From assembly GCA_964246015.1 (NCBI GenBank), contig CAXTPG010000009.1, positions 1-64,000 on the forward strand: 64,000 bases of DNA. The letters run 5' to 3'. Numbering within the stretch: the stretch's first letter is position 1; each line of letters begins with the position of its first letter. The position numbers and the translations under genes were made by a program. Shown in pieces: positions 1 to 8,760 of this stretch. This DNA comes from JBBROS01 sp964246015. Its GTDB lineage: Bacteria; Pseudomonadota; Alphaproteobacteria; Acetobacterales; Acetobacteraceae. Under the pieces are notes generated by a model. It searched no databases. It was not told the DNA's origin and was given only the letters and a program-made list of their open reading frames with translations.

Positions 1-152
1 AGGCCGTCACCCAGCCCTGGCCCGGCGACGACCTCTACTTCGTCGCCGACGGCAATGGCGGGCACCTGTTCGCCAAGACCGAAGCCGAGCACAACCGCAA
101 CGTCGCCCGCTGGCGAGAACTGGAACGCCAGCGCGCCCGGGCGCAGAACTGA
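1..152 (+). CDS. mltG: Endolytic murein transglycosylase MltG, C-terminal fragment
   Basis: Only the last ~49 codons are in the window (reading frame from base 3, TGA at 150-152). The residues DLYFVADGNGGHLFAKT followed by EHNRNVARWR match the conserved C-terminal end of YceG/MltG proteins, inner-membrane lytic transglycosylases that cut nascent glycan strands and end their polymerisation. The order mltG-yicC-gmk is common in alphaproteobacteria, which supports the call. The catalytic glutamate lies outside the window. Confidence 0.85.
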   Translation, partial: AVTQPWPGDDLYFVADGNGGHLFAKTEAEHNRNVARWRELERQRARAQN

Positions 153-249
153 CGATGCCCCGAAATCATGGCATCCCCCGCACATGGTGCGTCATCCACG
201 GGTCACGCCCGGGGATGACGAGCTTGGTGAGCGAAAGTGATCTGACCCC

Positions 250-1146
250 ATGACCCTTGCCTCCATGACCGGATTCGCCCGTGTCGAGGGTGTCGAAGGC
301 ACCTTCGCCTGGGCCTGGGAACTCCGCAGCGTTAACGGCCGTGGCTTCGACCTCAAGATGCGCCTTCCCGCCGGGTTCGACGGGTTGGAGGCCTCCTTGC
401 GCGACATGGCCGCCAAATCCCTCCGCCGCGGCAACGTCGGCGCCAACCTCACCATCAAGCGCGAGGAACGCACCCGCCTCGTCGCCGACCCCGCCATGCT
501 GGACGACCTGCTCGCCCTTGCCGCCGCCATCGCGGCCCGCATCCCGGGCGCGCCGCCCCCCCGCGCCGAGCTCCTCCTCGCCCTTCCCGGCGTCGTCCGC
601 CCCCCCACCGCGACCGAGGACGGCGTCGGCCAGCCCACCCTCGACACCGTCCGCGCCGGCTTCGCCGCAGCCGTCGCCGGCCTCGCCGCCGCCCGGCAGG
701 AGGAAGGCGCCCGCCTCGCCGCCCTGCTCGGCGCGCAGCTCGACACCATCGCCGCCCTCCGCGTCCAGGCGGAGGCCCAGGCGGCCGACCAGCCCCGCCT
801 GCAGCGCGACCGCTTGATGGAAAGCCTGCAAGCCCTGTTCCGCGACCAGCCCGGCCTCCCTGCCGGGCTCAACGACGACCGCATCGCCCAGGAAGTCGCC
901 CTTCTCGCCACCCGCGCCGACGTCCGCGAGGAACTGGACCGCCTCCAGGCCCACATCGATGCCGCCCGCGCCCTCCTGGCCGAAGGCGCCGGCGTCGGCC
1001 GCCGTTTCGACTTTCTGGTCCAGGAGTTCGTCCGCGAAACCAACACCCTCTGCAGCAAGTCCGCGAGCATCCCCCTCACCGCCACCGGCCTGAAACTGAA
1101 GGCCGTCATCGAGCAGATGCGCGAGCAGGTCCAGAATGTCGAATGA
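250..1146 (+). CDS. yicC: YicC family endoribonuclease
   Basis: The 298-residue product opens with MTLASMTGFARVEG, the hallmark of YicC_N, and carries the conserved C-terminal DUF1732 segment RFDFLVQEFVRETNTLCSKS near residues 255-275. YicC proteins are oligomeric RNA endonucleases implicated in RNA turnover. Full length for the family. It follows mltG by about 100 bp and overlaps the start of gmk by 11 bp, so the pair is translationally coupled. Confidence 0.93.
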   Translation: MTLASMTGFARVEGVEGTFAWAWELRSVNGRGFDLKMRLPAGFDGLEASLRDMAAKSLRRGNVGANLTIKREERTRLVADPAMLDDLLALAAAIAARIPGAPPPRAELLLALPGVVRPPTATEDGVGQPTLDTVRAGFAAAVAGLAAARQEEGARLAALLGAQLDTIAALRVQAEAQAADQPRLQRDRLMESLQALFRDQPGLPAGLNDDRIAQEVALLATRADVREELDRLQAHIDAARALLAEGAGVGRRFDFLVQEFVRETNTLCSKSASIPLTATGLKLKAVIEQMREQVQNVE

Positions 1147-1831
1147 CCCGGTTCGCCGTGGCCTCTGTCTCGTCGTCGCGGCCCCCGCCGGCGCCGGCAA
1201 GACCACCGTCCTCGCCCGCCTCGTGGCGGACGACCCCGCGCTTGCCCTCTCCGTCAGCGCGACCACGCGGGCCCCCCGCCCCGGCGAACAGGACGGCACC
1301 CACTACCACTTCACCGATCCCGCCGGGTTCGACGAGCTGGTGGCAACCGGGCAGATGCTGGAGTGGGCGACGGTCTTCGGTCGCAGCTACGGCACCCCCC
1401 GTGCGCCGGTCATGCAGGCGCTGGCAGCAGGCCGGGACGTGGCCTTCGACATCGATTGGCAGGGCCACCGTCAGCTTTGCGCCGCCTTGCCCGGCGACGT
1501 CGTGAGCGTCTTCCTCCTTCCCCCCTCCCTTGCCGCATTGCGGACTCGCCTGGTGACCCGCGCCGGCGACCCGCCCGAGGAGATCGAGCGCCGAATGCGC
1601 GCCGCCCGCGACGAGATCGCGCACTGGGACGAGTTCGACCATGTCGTGATCAACCGCGACCTGCACGAAACGGTCGCCGCCGTCCGCAGCGTACTCCATG
1701 CCGCCCGCAGCGTGCGGGCGCGGCAACCCGGCCTCGCGGCCTTCGTCGCCGGGCTGGTGCTGCCGAAGACGGGCAAGGAAGGGCTCTGCCCTTCACCCGC
1801 TGAGGCCACAGGCCCCAGACCCCGATCCTGA
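1136..1831 (+). CDS. gmk: Guanylate kinase
   Basis: Phosphorylates GMP to GDP in purine nucleotide synthesis. The P-loop is APAGAGKT at residues 16-23 (the usual first Gly is Ala). The GMP-binding stretch TTRAPRPGEQDGTHYHF and the lid region ERRMRAARDEI.HWDEFDHVVIN are intact. The 231-residue product has about 20 extra C-terminal residues (GLCPSPAEATGPRPRS) beyond the usual ~205-210. The start overlaps yicC by 11 bp. Confidence 0.95.
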   Translation: MSNDPVRRGLCLVVAAPAGAGKTTVLARLVADDPALALSVSATTRAPRPGEQDGTHYHFTDPAGFDELVATGQMLEWATVFGRSYGTPRAPVMQALAAGRDVAFDIDWQGHRQLCAALPGDVVSVFLLPPSLAALRTRLVTRAGDPPEEIERRMRAARDEIAHWDEFDHVVINRDLHETVAAVRSVLHAARSVRARQPGLAAFVAGLVLPKTGKEGLCPSPAEATGPRPRS

Positions 1832-1914
1832 ATATCGGGATCTCAGAGGCTTGCCTTTGATGGGGTTCCAAGGGGCAAAGCCACTTGGCCTTGCGCATGG
1901 ACCGTCCCATCCCG

Positions 1915-3942
1915 TTACGCCGCGAGTGCCATGGCCGGCTCCGGCAAGGCCGCGATGGCGCCCAACCCGGCTTCCACGAGGGCAAGGTTCGCCGTGCTCT
2001 GCCGGAAGGCGACCGCCAGGATCCCGTCCGACGAGCTGACGATGCGCGCGGAGACATACTCCTGCGCGCCAGGCAACTTCACCAGCACCTCCGCCCCGAC
2101 ATCGCAGGGCCATGCGACGGCGATCGTCGCGCCGCCCATCGAGATCCCGGTGATCGTTCCCTCGCCGGAGCCATAGGTGCTGCATTGCAGCAGCGCCCGC
2201 GCCCCGCGCCCGGGCACCTGTTCGTAGACCCCGGCGCCCTCGCCCTGCTGCGCGGCCCGGATGCCGGCGAAGAACTCGACCACCTCGTCCTGAAGCGTCC
2301 TCGACAATCCCGCGACCAGATCGGACGCGTGCAGCACCGTCCGGCTGACGACGCCCGACCGCTCCGCCGTCTGCGCCGCGTCGCGCGTGGCGGACGCGGC
2401 CGAGTCGGTCGCGCGCGCCACGGCCTGCACCTGCTGGGCGATCTCGTTCGTGGCCGCCCCCTGCTGCTCGACGGCGGCGGCGATCGTCGTCGCCACCTGG
2501 TTCACCTCGCCGATCGCCCGCGCCACCCCACGCACCGCATTCACCGCGCTGCCGGTGGCCGCCTGGATCGCCGACACCTGCTCCGCGATCCGGTCCGTCG
2601 CCCGCGCCGTCTCGGCGGCAAGCCCCTTCACCTCCCCGGCCACCACCGCGAACCCCTTCCCGGCATCCCCCGCCCGCGCCGCCTCGATCGTCGCGTTCAG
2701 CGCCAGCAGGTTCGTCTGCGCCGCAATCCCGGTGATCAGCCGCACGATCTCCCCGATCTGCGCCGCAGACTCGTTCAGCCCCGCAACCATCTGGTCCGTC
2801 GCCCGCGATTGCGCCACCGCATGGTCCGCCACCTGCGCCGCCCGGGCCACCATCTGCGCGATCTCCCCCACGCTCGCGGTCAACTGCTCCGTCGCCGCGG
2901 CGACCGACCCCAGGCTGCGCGACGACTCCTCCGCGCTCGCCGCCGTGCTCGACATGCTGTCCCGGGTCCGCCCCGCCCCCTCCGCCATCTCCCCCGCCGT
3001 CGCCCGCATCTCGGTCGCCGAGCCGCCCAGCTTCCCCAGCACCCCCGACACCGTCACGCTGAAGTCCTGCGTGATCCGCTGCATGGCCACCTGACGCCGG
3101 TCCCGCGCCGTGCGCTCCGCCACGGCCGCAGCCTCCAGCGCCGCATTCCGCCGCTGCGCCTCCACGAACACGCCCACCGCGGCCGCGATCTCCCCCACCT
3201 CTCCGGGCCAGGCCTGCGGCAACGCGACCCCGTCCAGCCGCCCGGCCGTCACCTCCCGCAGCGCGGCCCCCACCTGCCGCAGCGGCCGAACGACGGTGTT
3301 GCGGACCAGCACCAGCGCAAAGCCCAGCACCAACGCCGTGCTGGCCAGCGTCGCCGCCAGCAGGAACACCGCGTGCCGGCGGCCGCTGTCCAGGATGGTG
3401 GCCTGCTGCCGCGCGACCGCTGCCGCGGCCAATGGCGGCAACGCGTCCAGCGCGTTCGTCAAGGCCGTCCGTGCCGTGCGGCTCGCCTCGTTGTTGCCAA
3501 GCTGGTCCGCCGCCGCGGCGCCCTGCCGGACACCGGCCTCCGCCAGTTCACGGCGCAACGTGACGAAGGTGCGCAACGGACCCTCCAGCCGCTCGGCCGC
3601 CGCCGCGGCCTCGCCCGGCAGGACCGGCCGGAGCGCGGCCCACGCCGCCTCCATCTCCGCCACATGGGCCCGCAACCCGGCCGCGAACGCCTCCGCCTGC
3701 TTCACGTCGCGCGCCAGATACAGCCCCCGGCTCTCCATCACCGCCGCATAGGCCGATCCCCGCAGCCGTTCCAGCAACGGCACGCTCGTCTGCACACGGT
3801 CCAGTTCGGCGACCAGCGCGTCGTGCTTGCGGGCATTGACGAACGTGGCCCCCGCACCCGCCACTGCCACCGCCCCCAACACCGCAAGCGGCAGCAGAAG
3901 ACGCACGGCAAGGGAGTTCCGCAGCCACGATGCTTGTTTCAT
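1915..3942 (-). CDS. Methyl-accepting chemotaxis protein with C-terminal PilZ-like domain
   Basis: A 675-residue receptor starting at MKQASW; the upstream in-frame ATG at 4071 would place 43 polar residues before the first membrane helix and overlap the divergent permease, so 3942 is preferred. TM1 is at about 12-32, then a helical periplasmic domain, TM2 at 191-213, HAMP, and the signalling hairpin LLALNATIEAARAGDAGKGF near 435. The last ~65 residues (RALLQCSTYGSGEGTITGISMGGATI onward) resemble a PilZ c-di-GMP domain, but the RxxxR motif is weak, so binding is uncertain. It is divergent from an ABC transporter, although a functional link is only inference. Confidence 0.88.
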   Translation of the reverse strand: MKQASWLRNSLAVRLLLPLAVLGAVAVAGAGATFVNARKHDALVAELDRVQTSVPLLERLRGSAYAAVMESRGLYLARDVKQAEAFAAGLRAHVAEMEAAWAALRPVLPGEAAAAAERLEGPLRTFVTLRRELAEAGVRQGAAAADQLGNNEASRTARTALTNALDALPPLAAAAVARQQATILDSGRRHAVFLLAATLASTALVLGFALVLVRNTVVRPLRQVGAALREVTAGRLDGVALPQAWPGEVGEIAAAVGVFVEAQRRNAALEAAAVAERTARDRRQVAMQRITQDFSVTVSGVLGKLGGSATEMRATAGEMAEGAGRTRDSMSSTAASAEESSRSLGSVAAATEQLTASVGEIAQMVARAAQVADHAVAQSRATDQMVAGLNESAAQIGEIVRLITGIAAQTNLLALNATIEAARAGDAGKGFAVVAGEVKGLAAETARATDRIAEQVSAIQAATGSAVNAVRGVARAIGEVNQVATTIAAAVEQQGAATNEIAQQVQAVARATDSAASATRDAAQTAERSGVVSRTVLHASDLVAGLSRTLQDEVVEFFAGIRAAQQGEGAGVYEQVPGRGARALLQCSTYGSGEGTITGISMGGATIAVAWPCDVGAEVLVKLPGAQEYVSARIVSSSDGILAVAFRQSTANLALVEAGLGAIAALPEPAMALAA

Positions 3943-4058
3943 GCCTATCCCCGCTTCCAGGCACGACGATACGGCGCGAAGGTTTACGAAGCATGAGCGC
4001 GAACCCGGCATTGCCCCGCGCCTCCGCGGCTGGTTGACTGCAACCGGGGAAACGCCGC

Positions 4059-4730
4059 TTGAGCTACACATTCCACTTCGAGGACATCTGGGCCAACCGG
4101 GACGAGCTGTTCTGGGGCACCATGCTCACGCTCGAGCTATCGGCCATCTCCATGGTCCTCAGCCTCATCGTCGCCGTGTTCGGCGCCCTCGCGCGCACCA
4201 GCGGCCCAAAATGGCTGCAATGGGTCGTCGCCACCTATGTCGAGGTCATCCGCAACACCCCGTTCCTCGTCCAGGTCTTCGTCATCTACTTCGGCCTCCC
4301 CGCCGCCGGCATCCGCCTCGATGCCGAGCTGTGCGCCGTCTTCGCCATGGTCCTCAACGGCAGCGCCTACACCATCGAGATCGTCCGCGCCGGCATCGAG
4401 AGCATCGGCCACGGCCAGTCCGAAGCCGCCCGCGCCCTGGGCCTGCACCGCCTGCAGGCGTTCCGTTTCATCATCCTCCCGCAGGCCCTGCGCGCCGTCG
4501 TGCCCCCGCTCGGCAGCCAGTTCATCCTGCTGATGCTCAACTCCTCCATCGTCTCCGTCATCTCGGCCGAGGAGCTGACGGCCGCGGCACAGGACATCCA
4601 GTCCCGCACCTTCCGCAGCTTCGAGGCCTACATCGTCGCCCTCGGCATCTACTTCGCGCTTTCCATGCTGTTCAGCGGCGTCTTCGCGGCCGTCGAGCGC
4701 GCCGCCTTCGGCCGCAAGGCCACCCGATGA
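4059..4730 (+). CDS. Polar amino acid ABC transporter permease (HisM/HisQ type)
   Basis: Inner-membrane permease of 223 residues with a TTG start reading MSYTFHFEDIW. It has the N-terminal GTMLTLELSAISM segment of the HisMQ family and the ATPase-docking EAA loop SIGHGQSEAARALGLHRLQAF at about 110-130. Five predicted membrane spans. The stop overlaps the next permease ATG (ATGA), so the two are coupled and probably form a heterodimeric channel. Confidence 0.9.
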   Translation: MSYTFHFEDIWANRDELFWGTMLTLELSAISMVLSLIVAVFGALARTSGPKWLQWVVATYVEVIRNTPFLVQVFVIYFGLPAAGIRLDAELCAVFAMVLNGSAYTIEIVRAGIESIGHGQSEAARALGLHRLQAFRFIILPQALRAVVPPLGSQFILLMLNSSIVSVISAEELTAAAQDIQSRTFRSFEAYIVALGIYFALSMLFSGVFAAVERAAFGRKATR

Positions 4731-5380
4731 GGCAGCTCAACTGGGGCGACTTCGTCTTCCTGCCCTACGCCGCCCGCTGGACCATCCTGCTCTCCCTCAT
4801 CGCCTTCGCCGGCGGCGGTCTCATCGGCCTCGCCATCGCGCTGATGCGCGTTTCCGACAACCGCGCCCTCCGCTGGACCGCCATCGCCTACATCCGCGTC
4901 TTCCAGGGCACGCCGCTGCTGCTGCAATTGTTCCTCGTGTTCTTCGGCAGCGACATGCTGGGCCTCGGCCTCGGCGCCCTCGCCAGCGCCGCCCTGGGCC
5001 TCAGCCTCAACGCCGGCGCCTTCCTGGGCGAGATCTGGCGCGGCTCCATCCAGGCGGTGCCGGCCGGGCAGAGCGAGGCGGCCCGCGCCCTGGGCCTGCA
5101 CTATGGCCCCGTCATGCTCCGCGTCGTCGCTCCCCAGGCCCTGCGAGTCGCGACGGCGCCGACCGTGGGCTTCCTCGTCAACCTCGTGAAGTCCACCTCG
5201 CTGGCCGCCGTGATCGGTTTCGTGGAGCTGACGCGCGCCGGGCAGTTGCTGAACAACGCGACCTTCCGGCCTTTCGCGATCTTCGGGGCTGTCGCGGCCA
5301 TCTACTTCCTGCTTTGCTGGCCATTGACGCTGCTGAGCCGGCGGCTCGAGGTCCGGCTCGCCAACGCCTACAAACGATAA
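4727..5380 (+). CDS. Polar amino acid ABC transporter permease, second subunit
   Basis: A 217-residue permease beginning MRQLNWGDFVFLPYAARWT, with ATG inside the ATGA overlap of the previous gene. The EAA loop AVPAGQSEAARALGLHYGPVM is near 110-130 and the motif RVFQGTPLLLQLFLVFFG (family consensus RGTPLLVQL) near 58-75. It pairs with the upstream permease. No ABC ATPase is encoded in this operon or nearby, so the ATPase must come from elsewhere or be shared. Confidence 0.9.
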   Translation: MRQLNWGDFVFLPYAARWTILLSLIAFAGGGLIGLAIALMRVSDNRALRWTAIAYIRVFQGTPLLLQLFLVFFGSDMLGLGLGALASAALGLSLNAGAFLGEIWRGSIQAVPAGQSEAARALGLHYGPVMLRVVAPQALRVATAPTVGFLVNLVKSTSLAAVIGFVELTRAGQLLNNATFRPFAIFGAVAAIYFLLCWPLTLLSRRLEVRLANAYKR

Positions 5381-5394
5381 AAGGGGAAACGCGG

Positions 5395-6192
5395 ATGTTG
5401 AAGGGGTGGCGATACCTGATCATGGGCCTGGCCGCACTGGCCTTGGGCCTCGTGCTGGGCCGGACCGCGCGCGCGCAGACGGTCGACGAGATCCTGAAGC
5501 GCGGAACCATCAACATCGGCGTGCTGATCGACCTGCCGCCCTACGGCCTGCTGAACGACAAGCAGGAGCCCGACGGTTATGACATCGAAGTCGCGAAGCT
5601 CCTCGGCAAGTACCTGGGCGTGAAGGTGAACCTGGTTCAGCTTACGGCGCCCAACCGCATCCCGTTCCTGGTCACCGGCAAGGTCGACCTCATCGTCGCC
5701 ACCTTCGGCATCACGCCGGAACGCGCGAAGCAGGTCCTGTTCAGCATCCCCTACAGCGCCATCGAGAACACGGTCTACGGGCCCAAGGGCAAGCCCATCG
5801 CCAAGATCGACGACCTGAAGGGCCTGCGCATCGGCGTCCCCCGCGGCACCGTGCAGGACGTGATCCTGACCGGCGCCCTGGGCACCGCCGCCCGCATGCA
5901 GCGCTTCGACGACACCCCCAGCACCTACCAGGCCCTGCTGACCGGCCAGGTGGACGCCATGGCCGAAACCGGCATCACCTTCGACGCCGTCATGAAGCAG
6001 AACCCGAATGCGCCCATCGAGAAGAAGTTCGTCCTCCTCCGCCAGCCCAACGGCATCACCATGCGCGCCGACCAGTTCAACCTGCACCGCTGGGTGAACA
6101 CCTTCGTCTACTTCACCAAGAACAACGGCGAGCTGGATACGCTCTGGCAGAAGTGGTTCAAGGAGAAGATGCCGGACCTTCCGGTATTCTAG
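5395..6192 (+). CDS. Amino-acid ABC transporter periplasmic binding protein
   Basis: A 265-residue SBP_bac_3 protein. The start MLKGWRYLIMG follows AAAGGGGAAA at a good distance and gives a Sec signal peptide ending near ARAQ (about residue 24). Family signatures are RGTINIGVLIDLPPYGLLN, then GYDIEVAKLLGKYLGVKV and DLIVATFGITPERA. It should capture the solute and deliver it to the two upstream permeases; the substrate cannot be told from sequence. Confidence 0.9.
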   Translation: MLKGWRYLIMGLAALALGLVLGRTARAQTVDEILKRGTINIGVLIDLPPYGLLNDKQEPDGYDIEVAKLLGKYLGVKVNLVQLTAPNRIPFLVTGKVDLIVATFGITPERAKQVLFSIPYSAIENTVYGPKGKPIAKIDDLKGLRIGVPRGTVQDVILTGALGTAARMQRFDDTPSTYQALLTGQVDAMAETGITFDAVMKQNPNAPIEKKFVLLRQPNGITMRADQFNLHRWVNTFVYFTKNNGELDTLWQKWFKEKMPDLPVF

Positions 6193-6208
6193 GCATCGAC
6201 ATACGTCC

Positions 6209-6229
6209 CCCCTCCCTGGAAGGGAGGGG
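6209..6229. terminator. GC-rich hairpin between transporter operon and AEC gene
   Basis: A perfect 9-bp stem (CCCCTCCCT / AGGGAGGGG) with a 3-base loop lies 17 bp after the binding-protein stop. No U-tract follows, so it may equally be one of the short palindromic intergenic repeats common in such genomes (compare 58994-59099). Confidence 0.5.
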
Positions 6230-6250
6230 CCGGGGGTGGCTCGGGACCCC

Positions 6251-7177
6251 ATGACCACCGTCGCCGGCATCGTCGCCCCCATCTTCGCCCTCATCCTCAT
6301 GGGCGCCGCCGCCCGCCACTGGCGCATGATCGACCTCCCCGGGCTCAAGGGTCTCCACGACCTCACCTTCTACCTCGCCATCCCCGCCCTGCTGTTCGGC
6401 TCCGTCGTCGAGGCTCCCAGCCTCCGCGTGCTGGACGTCGCCGCCCTCTACTTCGCCGCCTGCATGGTCGTCTTCACCGCCGGCGTCCTGCTCGCCCGGC
6501 GCTTCCTCGGCGCCACCATCGCTCAGGCCGGAGTGCTCGGGCTGAACGCCTGCTACGGCAACACTGTCATGATGGGCGTGCCCCTCATCTCATCGGCCTT
6601 CGGGCCCGAGGGCGTCGCGATCCTCCTCCCCATCATCGCGCTGCACTCCATGCTCCTCCTCCCTATCGCCACCATGCTGATCGAGGCCGAGGGCAGGGGC
6701 ACCCGCAACCCCCTCCGCATCGTCTGGGCCACGCTGCCCTCCCTCATCCGCAATCCCATCATCGTGGCCCTCCTGGCCGCCATCGCCTGGCGAGCCATGG
6801 ACATCCCCGTCCCCCTCCCGCTCCATCGCCTGCTGGCCATGCTCGGCGGCTCCGGCCCCACCCTCGCGCTGTTCGGCCTGGGCGCCAGCCTCCCGGACTT
6901 CGCCGCCCAGGGAAACCTGCGCGAGACCGGCCTCGCGATCGGCCTCAAGCTGATCGTGCAGCCCGCCCTGGTCTGGGCCGCCGCGCATGTCGCCGGCCTG
7001 GGCCCGCTCCCCACCGCCGTCGCCGTCCTGACCGCCGGCGCCCCCACCGGCGCCAACGCCTTCTTCCTGGCCCGGCGCACGCAGGTCGCCGCAGCCTCCA
7101 GCGCCGGCGCCGTCGTCGCCGCGACGGCCCTGTCGATCGTGACCCTCTCGATCCTCCTGGCCGGCGTCAGGCCCTAA
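6251..7177 (+). CDS. AEC (auxin efflux carrier) family transporter
   Basis: Membrane protein of 308 residues with about ten hydrophobic segments. Typical AEC features are a conserved NACYGNTVMMGVPL segment near 100 and a final half beginning LIRNPIIVALLAAIAW. These carriers export small organic anions (malonate, auxin and others); the substrate here is unknown. Start chosen at the ATG of MTTVAGIVAPIFALILMG; an in-frame GTG at 6236 is an alternative. It overlaps the convergent creatininase gene by four bases (CTAA). Confidence 0.85.
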   Translation: MTTVAGIVAPIFALILMGAAARHWRMIDLPGLKGLHDLTFYLAIPALLFGSVVEAPSLRVLDVAALYFAACMVVFTAGVLLARRFLGATIAQAGVLGLNACYGNTVMMGVPLISSAFGPEGVAILLPIIALHSMLLLPIATMLIEAEGRGTRNPLRIVWATLPSLIRNPIIVALLAAIAWRAMDIPVPLPLHRLLAMLGGSGPTLALFGLGASLPDFAAQGNLRETGLAIGLKLIVQPALVWAAAHVAGLGPLPTAVAVLTAGAPTGANAFFLARRTQVAAASSAGAVVAATALSIVTLSILLAGVRP

Positions 7178-7986
7178 CCCTGCATCGCCCAATGCGCGCA
7201 GAACCGCGCCCCCACATCCGTCAGCTTCTCCACCAGCGCCGCCCCCGTCTCCGCCGAGCACAGATGCGGGTCCCCCGCCCCCACCGCGGTCGGCGACGTC
7301 GCGTCATACTCCAGCGGCATTCCCACCTCCGCCCCGTCGAACCGCGCGACACCCCACCCCGTCATGTCCAGCCCCTTGAACGTCCGCGCCTCCGCAGGCC
7401 CCGGCATCAGATCGGCCCGCACCCGCTCCGGAAACAGATGCAGCGCGATGCTGGTCAACGGGTCGGCCCCGTGGCTGCTGACCTGCCGGGCCTTCTCCGC
7501 CCCCACGATGCCCGGCAGCAACCCGTACCCGATCCGCCACAGATACAGGCTCGGGATCGTCACCCCCTGCGTCCGGTGGATCTCGCTCGTCACGTCATGG
7601 ATGGGCCCCACGTTCCCCCCATGCCCGTTGATGACGATCAACCGCGTCGCCCCATGCCGCAGCAGGCACCCGAACATGTCGACCAGCACGGCCCGCAGCG
7701 TCGCCGGCGAGATCGCGATTCCCCCCGGCATCGCCCCGAAGAAATCGGCCCCCCCGAACGGCAGCACCGGCGCCACCAGCGTCCGCGTTCCCACCTCCGA
7801 CGCGCGCACGGCGATCCGCTCCGCAATGGCCTCCGCCAGCAGGTAATCGCCCATCGGCGCATGCGGCCCCTGATCCTCATGACTGCCCATGGGCAGCAGG
7901 ATCACCGGATTTTCCGCCAGCAGCCCGCGCGCCACCCCCCCGGCGATGGCGCCCATGTGCACGAGGGGCGATGTGGTGGCGACCAT
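7174..7986 (-). CDS. Creatininase-family amidohydrolase
   Basis: A 270-residue cytosolic metal-dependent hydrolase. The metal-binding pattern E37, H42, D47 lies in MGSHEDQGPHAPMGDY, and the conserved NGHGGN is near residue 120. The third region reads SSHGADPLTS where the family usually has HAGExETS, so a usual metal-ligand glutamate is replaced. Members hydrolyse creatinine, mycofactocin precursors or cyclic ureides; the substrate is not predictable. It stands alone, convergent with the AEC gene. Confidence 0.82.
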   Translation of the reverse strand: MVATTSPLVHMGAIAGGVARGLLAENPVILLPMGSHEDQGPHAPMGDYLLAEAIAERIAVRASEVGTRTLVAPVLPFGGADFFGAMPGGIAISPATLRAVLVDMFGCLLRHGATRLIVINGHGGNVGPIHDVTSEIHRTQGVTIPSLYLWRIGYGLLPGIVGAEKARQVSSHGADPLTSIALHLFPERVRADLMPGPAEARTFKGLDMTGWGVARFDGAEVGMPLEYDATSPTAVGAGDPHLCSAETGAALVEKLTDVGARFCAHWAMQG

Positions 7987-8070
7987 GCGTGTGCTCCGAC
8001 TGCGAGCGGGTACGCTAGTCCCGCACCAGCGGTTGCGGCAAGGATGCCCCGGTTGTATACGGCCCGGCGT

Positions 8071-8142
8071 GCCGACGTAGCTCAGTGGTAGAGCAGCTGA
8101 TTCGTAATCAGCAGGTCCTCAGTTCAATCCTGAGCGTCGGCA
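8071..8142 (+). tRNA. tRNA-Thr (anticodon CGT)
   Basis: A 72-base cloverleaf. The acceptor arms GCCGACG and CGTCGGC pair perfectly, the D arm is GCTCAGTGGTAGAGC, the anticodon stem-loop CTGATTCGTAATCAG places CGT at the tip, and the T arm is TCCTCAGTTCAATCCTGAG with discriminator A. CCA is not encoded. Its 3' 44 bases are duplicated at 52898-52941, so the last part of this gene is supplied by the integrated prophage. Confidence 0.95.
8099..8142 (+). repeat. attL core (tRNA-Thr 3' half)
   Basis: Left copy of the 44-bp direct repeat, beginning GATTCGTAATCAG in the anticodon arm and ending with the discriminator base. Identical to 52898-52941. Strand exchange inside this core rebuilds a functional tRNA. 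Confidence 0.95.
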
Positions 8143-8175
8143 TTCCTTTTCAACGGGTTATCCCATGTTCGCTGG

Positions 8176-8185
8176 ATGCTAGACA
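8176..8185 (+). repeat. Possible integrase arm-type site, left
   Basis: ATGCTAGACA occurs 34 bp inside attL and again at 52804-52813 just inside attR, in the same orientation. A 10-bp match shared by both ends suits an arm-binding site, but this is inference. Confidence 0.35.
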
Positions 8186-8760
8186 GTCCGGGGTCCCGAC
8201 GTAGCCACAGGCCTTCCCGATGTGTTCCTCCGCGTCACTGCCTTTGCGAGCCGGATAAGGTGGTCTTCGCCCCATTCGCCCATCGCCCAATTGGCGATGA
8301 TCGACACGACGCGGACGTTGTTGACGGTGTATCCGAGTGATCGGTCGATCCGGTCGAGGCTTGGCCTCCACGGGCTGTAGTAGGCGCCGACTGGTTTGCT
8401 GACGAGATCGAAGGGCAGTCCGCTCACCGCACAGCGGAACCCCTGAGCGACGAGCATGGCCGTCACATCCTCGCTGCCTAGCAGCATCGGCGCACCCATC
8501 CGCCTCGCGCGGGTCCGCGCATTGCTCAGCATGACCCGGATGTGATTCAGGATCGGCGACCGCTCTTTTGAGACAGCGTTGGCCGCGATCAGCGCCTTCC
8601 AGGCGCCGGCTAAGGCTTGGGCCTGACGCTCCGCCTCTTGAAGATCGGGGGCATCGAGGCGCATCGACCGCGCCCCAGCCGTCGCCGCTTCCAACGACGG
8701 GCGGAAGTAGAAGTAAGTGTTTTCCGCGACTCTGTAGTGCTTGAGATAGCCCGCGGTCAC
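8179..8760 (-). CDS. HNH-like phage protein between integrase and attL
   Basis: A 193-residue product with a GTG start overlapping the integrase stop (GTGA). The C-terminal half contains GFRCAVSGLPFD, then PSLDRIDRSLGYTVNNVRVV and NWAMGEWG. That is the conserved pattern of a zinc-poor HNH-type phage domain (one Cys, SLDRID, N-x-R-V). The N-terminal ~90 residues are helical and unrecognised. Its place downstream of int, next to the att site, suggests a role in recombination or DNA processing, but no experimental function is known to me. Confidence 0.7.
   Translation of the reverse strand: MTAGYLKHYRVAENTYFYFRPSLEAATAGARSMRLDAPDLQEAERQAQALAGAWKALIAANAVSKERSPILNHIRVMLSNARTRARRMGAPMLLGSEDVTAMLVAQGFRCAVSGLPFDLVSKPVGAYYSPWRPSLDRIDRSLGYTVNNVRVVSIIANWAMGEWGEDHLIRLAKAVTRRNTSGRPVATSGPRTV

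Noticed and set aside
1885..3996. A 703-codon plus-strand frame opposite the chemoreceptor
   Set aside because: Arg/Pro/His-rich composition and no motifs; the minus strand has clear MCP domains.
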